DNA of 64,000 nt. Source: Microthrixaceae bacterium. GTDB lineage: Bacteria > Actinomycetota > Acidimicrobiia > Acidimicrobiales > Microtrichaceae. The notes beneath the pieces were generated by a model. It saw only the letters and a list, made by a program, of their open reading frames with translations. It was not told where the DNA came from and searched no databases. The translations under genes were made by a program, and so were the position numbers. Below, in pieces: positions 47,414 through 63,901 of the stretch (within the stretch, counting starts at the first letter, position 1; each line of letters starts with the position of its first letter). The DNA is taken from positions 52,324-116,323 of the forward strand of contig JAMLGK010000011.1 in the NCBI GenBank assembly GCA_023957995.1. Reading direction: 5' to 3'.

Positions 47414-48109
47414 ATGGCACATGGCAAGAAGTACAACGACGCGACCAAGCGTTTCGACCGGGAACACGACCACACCGCCGCTGAGGCGCTCGAGCTGGTC
47501 CGGAGCCTCGCCAGGGCATCGTTCGACGAGACCGTCGAACTCGTGGTGCGTCTCGGTGTCGACCCGCGCAAGGCGGACCAGATGGTGCGTGGCACCGTTG
47601 CGCTGCCCTCCGGCACCGGCACCGACGTGCGGATCGCTGTGTTCGCCCGCGGTGAGGCCGCCACGGCTGCCGAGGAGGCCGGGGCCGACATCGTCGGTGC
47701 CGAGGATCTCGCCGAGCAGATCGAAGGCGGCACCATGGACTTCGACGTGGCGATCGCAACGCCCGACATGATGCCCCTGGTCGGCAAGCTCGGTCGGGTG
47801 CTCGGACCCCGAGGTCTGATGCCCAACCCCAAGACCGGAACGGTCACCCCCGATGCCGCCAAGGCTGTCGGCGAGTTCAAGGGTGGCAAGGTCGAGTACC
47901 GCACGGATCGTCATGCCAACGTCCATGTGCCCATCGGCAAGGTCAGCTTCGACTTCGATGCGCTCGCGGCCAACTACAACGCTGTGGTCGACGAACTGGT
48001 GCGCGTCAAGCCCTCCGGCGCCAAGGGTCGCTACATCCGCAAGGTGACCCTGTCCTCCACGATGGGCCCCGGCGTCCGAGTGGATGCGGGGAGCATCGAC
48101 GTCGGCTGA
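47414..48109 (+). CDS. rplA: 50S ribosomal protein L1
   Basis: A 231-residue L1 with the early [15 protein letters not shown], the conserved [20 protein letters not shown] motif, then [10 protein letters not shown], and the end [15 protein letters not shown]. It forms the L1 stalk that guides deacylated tRNA out of the ribosome. AGGG stands eight bases before the ATG at 47414, which excludes a longer in-frame start near 47243. Confidence 0.97.
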   Translation: MAHGKKYNDATKRFDREHDHTAAEALELVRSLARASFDETVELVVRLGVDPRKADQMVRGTVALPSGTGTDVRIAVFARGEAATAAEEAGADIVGAEDLAEQIEGGTMDFDVAIATPDMMPLVGKLGRVLGPRGLMPNPKTGTVTPDAAKAVGEFKGGKVEYRTDRHANVHVPIGKVSFDFDALAANYNAVVDELVRVKPSGAKGRYIRKVTLSSTMGPGVRVDAGSIDVG

Positions 48110-48364
48110 GCGCCGGATCGCACAACCCCTGTGGCCAACCGATTGGCCGTGGGAAACCGGCGGCCCCTACTGTGGGTCGCTCACAACTGAGGAACTTCGC
48201 TCGCCGAAGACCCCACGGTGTGCCCGCAAGGGCCTGAAAGGCAACCGGTCGAAGACCGTGGCGCCGCCTGGGTAGGTGGACACCTGCAATTCGACCGTTC
48301 GGTCGAGAAAGGGCGTCCCCACACGTGGGCGCCCGTTTCTCCCGAGCAATTGAAGGAGGTGTCA
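48110..48364 (+). ncRNA. L10 leader (rplJ cis-regulatory RNA)
   Basis: The 255-base leader before rplJ has the conserved look of bacterial L10 leaders: AACCGGTCGAAGACCGTGGC followed by GGGTAGGTGGACACC, then hairpin CGACCG-TT-CGGTCG (48292-48305). L10-L12 complexes bind such leaders to limit translation of their own message. A longer imperfect hairpin follows (48306-48340) and then the strong AAGGAGGT site. Confidence 0.7.
48306..48340 (+). terminator. Hairpin before rplJ, possible attenuator
   Basis: AGAAA-GGGCG pairs with CGCCC-GTTTCT (one bulge), with CCCAC/GTGGG inside. It could work as an attenuator in the L10 leader. Confidence 0.4.
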
Positions 48365-49087
48365 ATGGAGAACCCAAGACCTGAAAAGGTGGCCGTTGTG
48401 GACGAGGTCCGCGAGAAGCTCTCGCAGACCGACGCAGTGGTGTTCACCGAATACCGTGGTCTGACCGTCCGCGACCTGCAGGACCTGCGTGGCGAACTGG
48501 CCGAAGCAGGCGGCGAGTACAAGGTGTACAAGAACACCCTGGTGCGTCGTGCAACCGCTGAGCTGGACCTCGATCTGGGTGAGACCCTGACCGGACCCAC
48601 CGCTCTGGCGCTGGTCGCCGAACGTCCCGATGGGACACCCGGCGATGCGGTTCTGGTGGCCAAGACCATCAAGAAGTTCGCCAAGACCAACCCGAACCTG
48701 GTGATCAAGGGTGGGCGTCTGGGCGAGGAGATGCTCGATGTCGAAGGCATCATGGCGCTTGCCGACGTGGCTCCCCGCGAGGAACTGCTGGCACGTCTGG
48801 CGGGTGGCATCGCTGCCCCGATGACGAACATGGCGCGGCTGCTCCAGGCCGTACCCCAGAAGATGGCCTACGCGCTGTCCGCCCTCATCGAGGACGGTGG
48901 CGCCGCGGACGCTTCCCCGGCGGATTCAGATCCTCCGGCAGAGGCCGTGGCCGATTCCCCAACCGAAACCGAAACCGAAACCGAGGCGCCATCGGCAGAT
49001 GCCGAGGCAGCCACCGAGGACAGCACCGATGCTGGTTCATCGGACGAAGACCAGTCGACCGATGAGTCGGCAGAAGGACAGGAGTGA
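48365..49087 (+). CDS. rplJ: 50S ribosomal protein L10 with acidic C-terminal tail
   Basis: A 240-residue L10. Residues 1-175 form the usual domain, with [17 protein letters not shown] and [12 protein letters not shown] near the start and [15 protein letters not shown] at the end, the helix that holds L7/L12 dimers. After it comes an acidic, low-complexity tail of about 65 residues (repeated TETE, many Asp, Glu, Ser). Most L10 proteins stop near residue 175. The canonical AAGGAGGT precedes the ATG. It overlaps the sequence before rplL. Confidence 0.96.
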   Translation: MENPRPEKVAVVDEVREKLSQTDAVVFTEYRGLTVRDLQDLRGELAEAGGEYKVYKNTLVRRATAELDLDLGETLTGPTALALVAERPDGTPGDAVLVAKTIKKFAKTNPNLVIKGGRLGEEMLDVEGIMALADVAPREELLARLAGGIAAPMTNMARLLQAVPQKMAYALSALIEDGGAADASPADSDPPAEAVADSPTETETETEAPSADAEAATEDSTDAGSSDEDQSTDESAEGQE

Positions 49088-49089
49088 CA

Positions 49090-49467
49090 ATGACCAAGGA
49101 AGAAATTCTCGACGCGATTGCAAACATGTCGGTGATGGAGCTCTCAGAGCTGCTCACGGACTTCGAGGAGCGCTTCGGCGTGACCGCAGCCGCCCCGGCG
49201 GCAGCCGTTGCCGCTGCTCCCGCCGCTGGCGACGGTGGAGAAGAAGCAGAGGAGAAGACCTCCTTCGACGTGGTGCTCACCGAGGCCGGCGACAAGAAGA
49301 TCGGCGTGATCAAGGAAGTCCGTGGGCTCACCAGCCTCGGGCTCAAGGAAGCCAAGGAGCTCGTCGAGTCCGCGCCGAAGGCCGTGCTCGAAGGGGTTCC
49401 CAAGGATGAGGCCGAGAAGGCCAAGGAAGCCATCGAAGGTGCCGGAGGCTCCGTCGAGATCAAGTGA
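49090..49467 (+). CDS. rplL: 50S ribosomal protein L7/L12
   Basis: A 125-residue L7/L12. The N-terminal dimerisation helix is [17 protein letters not shown], with an Ala/Gly hinge at about residues 35-52. The C-domain has [20 protein letters not shown] and [14 protein letters not shown]. Dimers on L10 recruit translation factors. AGGAG stands five to six bases before ATG 49090. The start lies three bases after the rplJ stop, so the two are coupled. Confidence 0.97.
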   Translation: MTKEEILDAIANMSVMELSELLTDFEERFGVTAAAPAAAVAAAPAAGDGGEEAEEKTSFDVVLTEAGDKKIGVIKEVRGLTSLGLKEAKELVESAPKAVLEGVPKDEAEKAKEAIEGAGGSVEIK

Positions 49468-49509
49468 TCTGCCGGGCCGCGTGAACGACGCAGCCCGAAC
49501 GGTGTGTGG

Positions 49510-49537
49510 ACGGGAGGTCGCTCAGGCGGCCTCCCGT
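49510..49537 (+). terminator. Hairpin after rplL, possible terminator or attenuator
   Basis: ACGGGAGGTCGC pairs with GCGGCCTCCCGT around TCAG, with one G-U pair. No U-tract follows. Such structures between rplL and rpoB commonly lower rpoBC expression. Confidence 0.5.
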
Positions 49538-49571
49538 TCCGCGCCCGTGGCCACCGAAACAGCTGAAACCA

Positions 49572-49600
49572 TTGACCAACGGAGCCGGGTTCCTTACCAT
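49572..49600 (+). promoter_or_regulatory. Promoter 1 of rpoB
   Basis: TTGACC (49572-49577), 17-base spacer, TACCAT (49595-49600), within the 371-base rplL-rpoB gap. Confidence 0.6.
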
Positions 49601-49675
49601 TCGCCGAAACGAAACTCGCCTCAGGTCGAGCGGTCAGCCGTCGGCGACCGCTGTCGGGGCCCTTCGCGCCCCGGA

Positions 49676-49704
49676 TTGACCAGACCCGCTGGCCCGCGTA
49701 CCAT
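49676..49704 (+). promoter_or_regulatory. Promoter 2 of rpoB
   Basis: The same hexamers recur: TTGACC (49676-49681), 17-base spacer, TACCAT (49699-49704). The leader would be about 130 bases. No reading frame is seen in the gap. Confidence 0.65.
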
Positions 49705-49838
49705 AATTGGTTGCCGTGCCCTCTCGTTCGTTCTCCCGCGTCGCCAGCTGTGATGCAATTCACAGTTGCTCCGCATTCCAACAGGACCACACGCGGGCGC
49801 GCACGGCTGCACATCCTCTGAGCGCCCAGGAGTAGCAG

Positions 49839-53444
<3,606 letters not shown>

Positions 53445-53539
53445 GTGGTCCACACACCCACCGGACCGCTCCACGGTCCGGGCGAAATCAATTCCGAGCG
53501 ACAAGAACCAACCCAGGAATCCTGAGGAACGAATAGGTC

Positions 53540-57604
<4,065 letters not shown>

Positions 57605-57687
57605 TCCTTCGACTGACGATTGGTCCTTCGACTCCCTGAGCTGGTGGACCAGCACGACAGGGGCCGCTGAATTCACATGTGTCCTGC

Positions 57688-57712
57688 GGCGGTTGCCCGA
57701 GAGGCAACCGCC
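57688..57712 (+). terminator. 10-bp perfect hairpin after rpoC
   Basis: GGCGGTTGCC-CGAGA-GGCAACCGCC between rpoC and the convergent membrane-protein gene. Confidence 0.7.
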
Positions 57713-57743
57713 CGGGGCAGCGGACACGACCGTCCCGGCACCG

Positions 57744-57762
57744 GACACGGCATCGCCGTGTC
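57744..57762. terminator. Second hairpin between convergent genes
   Basis: GACACGGC-ATC-GCCGTGTC, 8-bp stem. It may serve transcription from the minus-strand gene. Confidence 0.5.
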
Positions 57763-57771
57763 GCCCGGCGG

Positions 57772-59538
57772 TTACCCCGTGACCCGGTACAACTGGACTC
57801 CTGCATCGCTGCCCTCGAGGTCGAGTTCGAAGCGTTCACGCAGTTCGTCGAGGTCGAGCAGGTAGCCATAGGGCTCGTTCACGGTGGTCCAGACAATCCA
57901 CAGTTCTGCCCCGGCGTCGAGCGCGTCGTCGACCCGGGCGAGATCCTCGACCTCGCGGGCGCCGTGGCGGGGGGTGATCAGCGGCCGGATATCGGATCGG
58001 TACCAGAGCCATGGTTCGTTCGCCAGGACTCCGCAGCTGTCGGCACCGAGGTCACCGGCGAGATCCCTCACCGAGAGAACCTGGCATTCCGGGGGGATCT
58101 CAGCGAGTTCGGGCAACGCACGGGCGCGTACGAACGCATCTGAGGTGTAGCCGACACCCTCGAGCGCAGTGGCGCTGGACCTGCCGAGGGCGAGCACCCC
58201 GATGACGCACCAGAGCACGCCTGCACCCAACGCGGCACGTCGCATCCATGGGGTTTCCGAGGCTCTGAGGTCACCCAGCAGTGATCCCGCGAGCATCAGC
58301 ACCAGCACCGCCGTCGGAGCGAGTAGCCGTCCGTCCAGGTCGTTGATCTCGGCACGGGCTCTGGCGGCAACGGCGACCGCCAACTGGGTCGCTGCGACGA
58401 TGCCAAGGAGGAGTCGGGCCTGACGTCCACCCCTTGGCTCGGACCGTCCGGGTCGCAGCGAGATCCAGGTGGTCATGCAGATCAACCCCACCCCCAGCAC
58501 CAGACCTATCGCGCCCGGAGTGCTGTCGAGGGTCCACAGCACCGTGCGGCCGAGGGCGGTGGTGCCCTGCTGGAGGGTCTGGACAGGATCGAGCGACGAG
58601 GGAAGGCGTTCGCCGAATGCGGCATTGGAGCCCACGATGTTGATCACCATCTGGATCGCGAACGGGATGAATCCGGCGATGAGGGCGATGGCTCCGAGGC
58701 GAACTCGCGCCGAGCGACGTCGGTCCAACAGGATCCAGACCGACAGGGCGAAAGGCACGGCGATTCCTGCGTAGCGGATCAACGGAGCGGTCGAACCCAA
58801 CGCCACTGCGGCCCACAACCAGCGGTTGGTGCTCCTCGTGGGTTCCGGTCGGCCCTGCGCATCGAGTGGAACCGGGCCGAGAGCTGTTGAACCGTTTGCG
58901 ATGTCCCCGCGAAGAGCCAGGGCGATCGCCCCGAGGGTCACTGCTGTGAACGGGATCTCACTCAAGGCCTGGTAGGCCCAGGGTACGAGGACCGGGGTCA
59001 ACCCCACGGCCACTACCGAGATCATCCGCGCCGGTGTATCGGTTGTTGTCCTGCGCAACACCGCCAGGGTGAGGCGTGGAACAGCGACGGTCGCCGCCGT
59101 CATGAGCAGCAGGGCCGCGGTTTCCACTCCGACGCCGGCCAACCCGACAGAGGCCATGGCCAGACTCCACAGCGGCGGGAAGGTGGCGAGTGGGTCCTCG
59201 AGCCAGGTTGCGAAACCCGCACCGTTGAGAAGCGACTCGGCGGCGCTCACATATGTGACGGAGTCGGGCGAAGCCGCCATCCGACCGCGACTGACGAGGA
59301 CCACCAGCAGGGCGCCCAATGCGCCGACCGTCCACGCAACCGCGGTCTCGATCGATCGCGAGCTCGTGCTGGGTAGCGCTGTTGTCAGCTCCAACCGTGG
59401 CGCAGTTGGGTCCTGGCCCGAGGCTTCTCGAACCTCGCCGGCCGGTGAGGCGACCACACCGCCGTTGGCCGCGGGTTGAGCGCGATCGTCCTCCAGGGTC
59501 GACCTTGATCCCGTCTCCACTCCTCCGAAGCTGCTCAT
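57772..59538 (-). CDS. Polytopic membrane protein, possible GT-C-type glycosyltransferase
   Basis: A 588-residue protein with a Ser/Thr-rich cytoplasmic N-terminus and about 11-12 membrane helices (AVAWTVGALGALLVVLVS through VLWCVIGVLALGR), then a C-terminal soluble domain of about 115 residues with three cysteines. An Asp in the first loop (SRGRMAASPDSVTYVSAAESLL) is like the first-loop acidic residue of PMT/ArnT-type glycosyltransferases that use lipid-linked sugars. No firm family was recognised. GGGGGA precedes the ATG by six bases. The two GC-rich hairpins after the stop also serve rpoC. Confidence 0.7.
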   Translation of the reverse strand: MSSFGGVETGSRSTLEDDRAQPAANGGVVASPAGEVREASGQDPTAPRLELTTALPSTSSRSIETAVAWTVGALGALLVVLVSRGRMAASPDSVTYVSAAESLLNGAGFATWLEDPLATFPPLWSLAMASVGLAGVGVETAALLLMTAATVAVPRLTLAVLRRTTTDTPARMISVVAVGLTPVLVPWAYQALSEIPFTAVTLGAIALALRGDIANGSTALGPVPLDAQGRPEPTRSTNRWLWAAVALGSTAPLIRYAGIAVPFALSVWILLDRRRSARVRLGAIALIAGFIPFAIQMVINIVGSNAAFGERLPSSLDPVQTLQQGTTALGRTVLWTLDSTPGAIGLVLGVGLICMTTWISLRPGRSEPRGGRQARLLLGIVAATQLAVAVAARARAEINDLDGRLLAPTAVLVLMLAGSLLGDLRASETPWMRRAALGAGVLWCVIGVLALGRSSATALEGVGYTSDAFVRARALPELAEIPPECQVLSVRDLAGDLGADSCGVLANEPWLWYRSDIRPLITPRHGAREVEDLARVDDALDAGAELWIVWTTVNEPYGYLLDLDELRERFELDLEGSDAGVQLYRVTG

Positions 59539-59626
59539 GCGCCATCCCCCTCGCGTGTCCCGGCGGGTCGCTCCCCCGAGAATCCGGCAAGGGCAGTCTA
59601 AGAGAAAGAATATAAATAGGCCACTC

Positions 59627-59655
59627 TTGATCTAATAATCAGTAGGTCATATGAT
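59627..59655 (+). promoter_or_regulatory. Promoter of the glycine-rich PKD lipoprotein
   Basis: TTGATC (59627-59632), 17-base spacer, TATGAT (59650-59655), then 6 bases to the ATG at 59662: a leaderless message. An imperfect palindrome GTAGGTCATATGATCTAC (59642-59659) covers the -10, a possible operator. The region is unusually AT-rich. Confidence 0.65.
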
Positions 59656-59661
59656 CTACTC

Positions 59662-61686
59662 ATGATTGTTCCGCGTAGTGGTGCGTCCTCTGGTCGTTGG
59701 GTGGTCGTCGTTGCAGCCTTGGTGCTGCTCGGGGCTTCCTGTAGCAATCCACCTCCGAGCGTCGTGCCGAGTGCTGTTGCGGTGGCGGATGCGGCTGTTG
59801 TCGGGGTGTCTGGTGTGGTGGTGTTCGATGGTGGCGGGTCTGATCTCGGTAATGGGACCGGGGTGGAGTACCTGTGGGACTTCGGTGATGGCACGTCGGG
59901 TAGTGGTCGTGTGGTGACCCATCAGTACGACGAGGCGGGGGTGTACGCCGTGACGTTGACGATCACGACTTCGGAGGGTTCGTCCACCTCTGATGCCTTG
60001 ACGGTCACTGTCACCGAGTCCGATCCGGAGTTCGGGACCTTCTATGTGCGTGAGAGTGGTGTGGACAGTGCTTCGTGCGGTCCGATCGACTCACCGTGTG
60101 CGACGATCCAACGTGCGGTGGACAACGCGCCGGTGCACGATCCGCTCGAAGAGGGCGATGTGGACACGATCGCGGTTGCCGCCGGTGACTATCTCGGTCC
60201 GGTGCGGCTTCGTTCGAATCTGACGGTGTCGGGATCCTGGACCCAGGACTTCGGTGAGCAGCGGGGCTATCTGGGTCTGCTGCCGGACACGGTGATCGAG
60301 TCGACCGGTGGTGGCGATGTTCCGGTTGTGAGCGTCGAGGGTGCCCATGATGTGGCACTCGAAGCTGTTGAGGTCAGCAGTCGGGGTCCTGCGGCAGTGG
60401 TCGAGGGTGTCGGTGTGTTGATCCGTGATTCGACGGGGGTTGTCGTGGGTCGCGAGGGTGCACCTCGCACTGTGATCAATGGTCCGAACGGAGCGAACGC
60501 GACGGGTGTGCTGATCGATGATCCTGCTGGTGTGGGCGCCTCGGGTAGTGAGGTCGAGATCGTGCACACCACCGTCAACGGTGGTGATTCATATGGTGCG
60601 GGTCAGAGCAGTTATGGCGTGCGGGTGTTGCACGGCTCGACCCTGGACTCGCTGAGGAGCTCGTTCTCTGGTGGCAAGGGCTACGCGGGAGCCGATGCTG
60701 AAGCTGCGGTGCCCGCTCAACCCGCCGACGCCTGCCACGGACACAACGGCTGGGATGCTGTCGGGCTCCAGCCAGCAGGCGGTGGCCCGGGCGGTGTGTG
60801 CGGCTCCTACGCCGGCGGTGACGGCGGTGACGGGACATCGATATTCCCCGGAATCGCTGGCCAGTCCGGCCATGGACCCTCCGGCGGAGCAGGTGGTGCC
60901 GGAGAACTCGAGAGCCCCGATGATCTCGAGAGCCATGCCGGTGGGGGCGCGGCTGGCTCTGGTGGTGAGGCCACGTCGCCGGGCTCCTCCGGTGGTTTGC
61001 CGGTCGGGGACCTCGGAGGTTCCGCCGGTGATCTGTTCCTGCTCCCGACCGGAGGCCTCGGCCTCGACGGCCAACACGGCGGCACCGGAGGGGGCGGTGG
61101 TGGCGGCGGACCCTACGGCTTCGTGATCCCTGCCGGCGGTGGTGGCGGTGGCGCCGGTGGTCTGGGCGGCACGGGTGCCCTCCAGGGCGGCCAGTCCGGT
61201 GGCGGGTCCTTCGCGATCTACGCAGTGGATTCCGACGTGATCCTCGATGAGGTCCAACTCGTCACAGCCGGCGGAGGTGCCGGTGGATCCGGATCCGCCG
61301 GAGGCCCCGGAGGCAACGGCGGCGATGCCGGAAACGGCGGAAATCCGTCTGCGTGGAACATTGGTGGTGGTGGCGGCGGTGCCGGTGGTTCCGGCGGCGC
61401 TGGTGGATCCGGTGCTGGCGGTGGCGGCGGCGGACCCTCGATCGGCCTCTTCGTGCACCGGGGCTACCAGGACGTCAACGCCCTGACCGTGCAGACCGGC
61501 GACGCCGGTACGCCAGGGGCCGGTGGCCCCGGCGGTGCTGCCGGCACCGGCGGCAAGGGAGGATGGGCTGTCCACAGGGGGCAACCGGGTGCACCCGGTG
61601 CAGCCGGTGAACCCGGGAACCACGGTACCCCCGGACTGTCAGGCATCGAAGCCAACATCTGGGATGACGGAGTGGCCACAGCGTGA
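59662..61686 (+). CDS. PKD-domain lipoprotein with long glycine-rich tail
   Basis: The 674-residue secreted lipoprotein has a signal peptide ending LLGASC. A PKD domain lies at about residues 35-115 (YLWDFGDGTSGSGR and AGVYAVTLTITTSEGS). A beta-helix-like part follows, with ASCGPIDSPCATIQRAV and strands such as HDVALEAVEVSSRG. From about residue 335 it is extremely glycine-rich (GGAGGAG, GGGGGGGG runs), and the end has collagen-like GxP units (GQPGAPGAAGEPGNHGTPG). It resembles PE_PGRS-like or adhesin surface proteins. Codons in the first third end often in T or G, later ones in C. Confidence 0.8.
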   Translation: MIVPRSGASSGRWVVVVAALVLLGASCSNPPPSVVPSAVAVADAAVVGVSGVVVFDGGGSDLGNGTGVEYLWDFGDGTSGSGRVVTHQYDEAGVYAVTLTITTSEGSSTSDALTVTVTESDPEFGTFYVRESGVDSASCGPIDSPCATIQRAVDNAPVHDPLEEGDVDTIAVAAGDYLGPVRLRSNLTVSGSWTQDFGEQRGYLGLLPDTVIESTGGGDVPVVSVEGAHDVALEAVEVSSRGPAAVVEGVGVLIRDSTGVVVGREGAPRTVINGPNGANATGVLIDDPAGVGASGSEVEIVHTTVNGGDSYGAGQSSYGVRVLHGSTLDSLRSSFSGGKGYAGADAEAAVPAQPADACHGHNGWDAVGLQPAGGGPGGVCGSYAGGDGGDGTSIFPGIAGQSGHGPSGGAGGAGELESPDDLESHAGGGAAGSGGEATSPGSSGGLPVGDLGGSAGDLFLLPTGGLGLDGQHGGTGGGGGGGGPYGFVIPAGGGGGGAGGLGGTGALQGGQSGGGSFAIYAVDSDVILDEVQLVTAGGGAGGSGSAGGPGGNGGDAGNGGNPSAWNIGGGGGGAGGSGGAGGSGAGGGGGGPSIGLFVHRGYQDVNALTVQTGDAGTPGAGGPGGAAGTGGKGGWAVHRGQPGAPGAAGEPGNHGTPGLSGIEANIWDDGVATA

Positions 61687-62028
61687 TCTTCTCCGGTCGC
61701 CGGAACTGTTGATCCCCCGTTCCGGCTGATGCCAGCCATCGCTCCCTGAATGCAGGTTCCCGACAGGGGTGAGTCGGGAACCTGCATTCGCGTGCCGGGA
61801 CCCGTCTACGAACGACCACCTGCTCAGATTGCCTAAATGCCCGAGCTCCACATCCGCTCAACCGGTCAGGCTCGAAGCAGGATCCCTCCGGCCCGTGTCC
61901 AGCACCTGGGCGGTGCAGCGCTCTTGCCCGAGTACTTCGCACTCCCGGCGATCTGGGGCACTGCGACTCGACGAATTCCATGGTTTCTGCGCGATGCTGC
62001 GCCTCGCACTCGACTCGGGAGATCCAGC
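61687..62028. other. Intergenic region after the PKD lipoprotein
   Basis: A 342-base gap before the VOC gene. Apart from the terminator at 61748-61789 I see no gene and no clear promoter. Confidence 0.5.
61748..61789 (+). terminator. 17-bp perfect hairpin terminator
   Basis: GAATGCAGGTTCCCGAC pairs perfectly with GTCGGGAACCTGCATTC around an 8-base loop, 61 bases after the lipoprotein stop. No U-tract follows. Confidence 0.8.
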
Positions 62029-62469
62029 ATGACGATTCAACGAATGGACAACGTCCTCATCGTCGTGGAGGACCTGGACGCGGTCATCGCGTTCTTCGTC
62101 GAACTCGGGATGGAACTGGAGGGCACAGGACCCGTCGAGGGACCTTGGGTGGATGCCGTGATCGGGATCGAAGGGGCCCGACAGAGCATTGCCATGCTGC
62201 GTATCCCCGGTGCTGACGGCCGAATCGAGCTGGCGATGTTCCACTCTCCCGATGCGATCAGCGTGGGGCCGAGGGACGCACCGGCCAACACGCTGGGCAT
62301 CCGCCGCATCATGTTCGCCGTCGATGACATCGACGACGTGGTGGAACGTCTACGCCTCCGAGGAGCTGAACTCATGGGCGAGCTGGCGCAGTACGAGGAC
62401 GCGTACCGGCTGTGCTACGTCCGTGGCCCCGAGGGCATCGTTGTGGGACTCGCTCAACAGCTGAGCTGA
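62029..62469 (+). CDS. VOC family protein (glyoxalase/bleomycin-resistance fold)
   Basis: A 146-residue protein with two beta-alpha-beta-beta-beta units. The first is RMDNVLIVVEDLDAVIAFF with LGMELEG; the second is TLGIRRIMFAVDDIDDVVERL with the end GPEGIVVGLAQQ. Such folds are metal-dependent lyases, dioxygenases or binding proteins; the substrate is unknown. GGGAG stands seven bases before the ATG. Confidence 0.85.
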   Translation: MTIQRMDNVLIVVEDLDAVIAFFVELGMELEGTGPVEGPWVDAVIGIEGARQSIAMLRIPGADGRIELAMFHSPDAISVGPRDAPANTLGIRRIMFAVDDIDDVVERLRLRGAELMGELAQYEDAYRLCYVRGPEGIVVGLAQQLS

Positions 62470-62610
62470 GATCACTCGGTCTCGCTCCGGGCGTATACGG
62501 CACGCAGCCCCGGTCCGCAGACAGGGGGCGTTCGCGATGAGAGTGGCGCTGTGGCGTTCCCCGGTGGTCGCCCATGAGTTCGTGGTCATCGTCGACCCAG
62601 GCGGCTCGGG

Positions 62611-63501
62611 TCAACTCCCGAACACATCGCTCCAGTCGTCTCGCATGTTGGCGACGGTCCATCCGAGCTCGGCTGCTTTGGCAAGGGATGCCTCGGCGCC
62701 GTCGGTGTACGCGAACTCCCGGGTGTCGTCGTCGTGGTTGACCAGAAGTCCGAACTCGGCGGCTGAGAGCATCTCGATGTCGACGTCGCCGTTGCCCGCA
62801 GCGAAGAGAGGGAACCGACCGGTCTGAGCGAAGATGTGCTCGGGTTTTCCGGGGCCGAGGTCGAGTCCGCCCAGCATGTGCTTGCCCCTCACGATGCGGC
62901 CGTCGCTGTAGGTGTATTCGGCCGCGGTGCCGATGACGTTCTCCTTGTAGATGCCCCAGGTCTCCTCGGCGAAGACCCGCATGAAGTCGCGGCCGCCTCC
63001 GGAGCACACGAACACTCGGAACCCGTTGGCTCTCAGGTAGGCGAGGAGCTCGCGCATCGGTTGGTAGATGAGCTCGAGGTAGGGGCGGCCGAGGGTGGGT
63101 TGCGTAGCGGTGGCGAGCCACTTGCGCACCTCGGCATCGAACTCGTCGGGTGTCGTGCCGAGCCAGGTGCGCCCGAACGCTGAGAGCAACGCTCCGACGA
63201 CCTCCGGGTCCTGGGTGGCGAGGCCAGCGAAGAACTGGTGGTCATCGGCTGCGAGCGCCTTGTAGGGCTGCTGGTCTGCCAGCGACGGATCCTTTGCAAC
63301 ATCGGCGGCCCAGCGGCGGAACACGAAATCGAACTGCGGTGGCAGGGGCCGCTCGACCCACAACGTGCCGTCATTGTCGAACGTGGCGATCCGGTCGGCC
63401 ACGTCGACGAAGTCCGGCCCTGGAGTGACCGTGGCGGTCACGAAGTCGACGATCGATTGTTTGGCGGGTCCATCGTTCCAGCTCGCCAGGTCGTCGGTCA
63501 T
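62611..63501 (-). CDS. HAD superfamily phosphatase (SerB-like)
   Basis: A 296-residue HAD hydrolase. Motif I is FDNDGTLW (nucleophile Asp42, general acid Asp44). Motif II is in FRVFVCSGGGRDFMR, a Lys appears around GKHMLGG, and motif IV is AAGNGDVDIEML. The helical cap between motifs I and II is of the phosphoserine-phosphatase type. The true substrate is unknown. A GAAAGG site lies six bases before the ATG at 63501. The ATG overlaps the stop of the decayed upstream gene. Confidence 0.87.
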   Translation of the reverse strand: MTDDLASWNDGPAKQSIVDFVTATVTPGPDFVDVADRIATFDNDGTLWVERPLPPQFDFVFRRWAADVAKDPSLADQQPYKALAADDHQFFAGLATQDPEVVGALLSAFGRTWLGTTPDEFDAEVRKWLATATQPTLGRPYLELIYQPMRELLAYLRANGFRVFVCSGGGRDFMRVFAEETWGIYKENVIGTAAEYTYSDGRIVRGKHMLGGLDLGPGKPEHIFAQTGRFPLFAAGNGDVDIEMLSAAEFGLLVNHDDDTREFAYTDGAEASLAKAAELGWTVANMRDDWSDVFGS

Positions 63502-63752
63502 GGGTGGCCTTTCGCAGCGGGTAGGTGGCGGAGGTGGATCGTGCCCCATTCGGCCCACGCCGCACAATGCGACTCCCTCCAGCTTCGTTCGACTACGTCG
63601 ATGTCGACTTCCCAGGAGACCTCGGCCGCGTCGGCACTCATGAGCTGCGCAGGATCACGTCGCAGTTGGATTCCGACGAGCACGTTGGTGACAGGTGAAC
63701 CGTCGGGACCGCAGGACGTCCGACCCGGCAGGTTGAAGCCGACGATCGAGAC
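63498..63752 (-). pseudogene. Decayed DUF5990-like gene
   Basis: Reading in one frame from 63752 gives SIVGFNLPGRTSCGPDGS, then NVLVGIQLRRDPAQL and DAAEVSWEVDIDVVE, which resemble the N-terminal half of DUF5990 proteins. A stop lies directly before it and no start codon is found. The expected C-terminal half is lost; a related stretch (GVALCGVGRMG) appears in another frame, so a frameshift is likely. The frame ends with an ATGA overlap on the HAD gene. A short intact gene starting at GTG 63683 is less likely. Confidence 0.4.
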
Positions 63753-63901
63753 TCACACGGCGCCTTGCTCTCGCTCCTCCCTGATGACCAAAATCCGGCT
63801 TGGTCTCAGTCGGGCAGGTCACAGGCCATGTTGCGCAGGATTGCTCAGGCGATGTTGCCCATGCCTCGCTCCCGTTCTTCGTTCTCAGCCGGGTACACGA
63901 C

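Noticed and set aside
61837..62028. 64-codon N-terminal extension of the VOC protein
   Set aside because: No similarity to the family and no binding site; GGGAG before the ATG at 62029 marks the real start.
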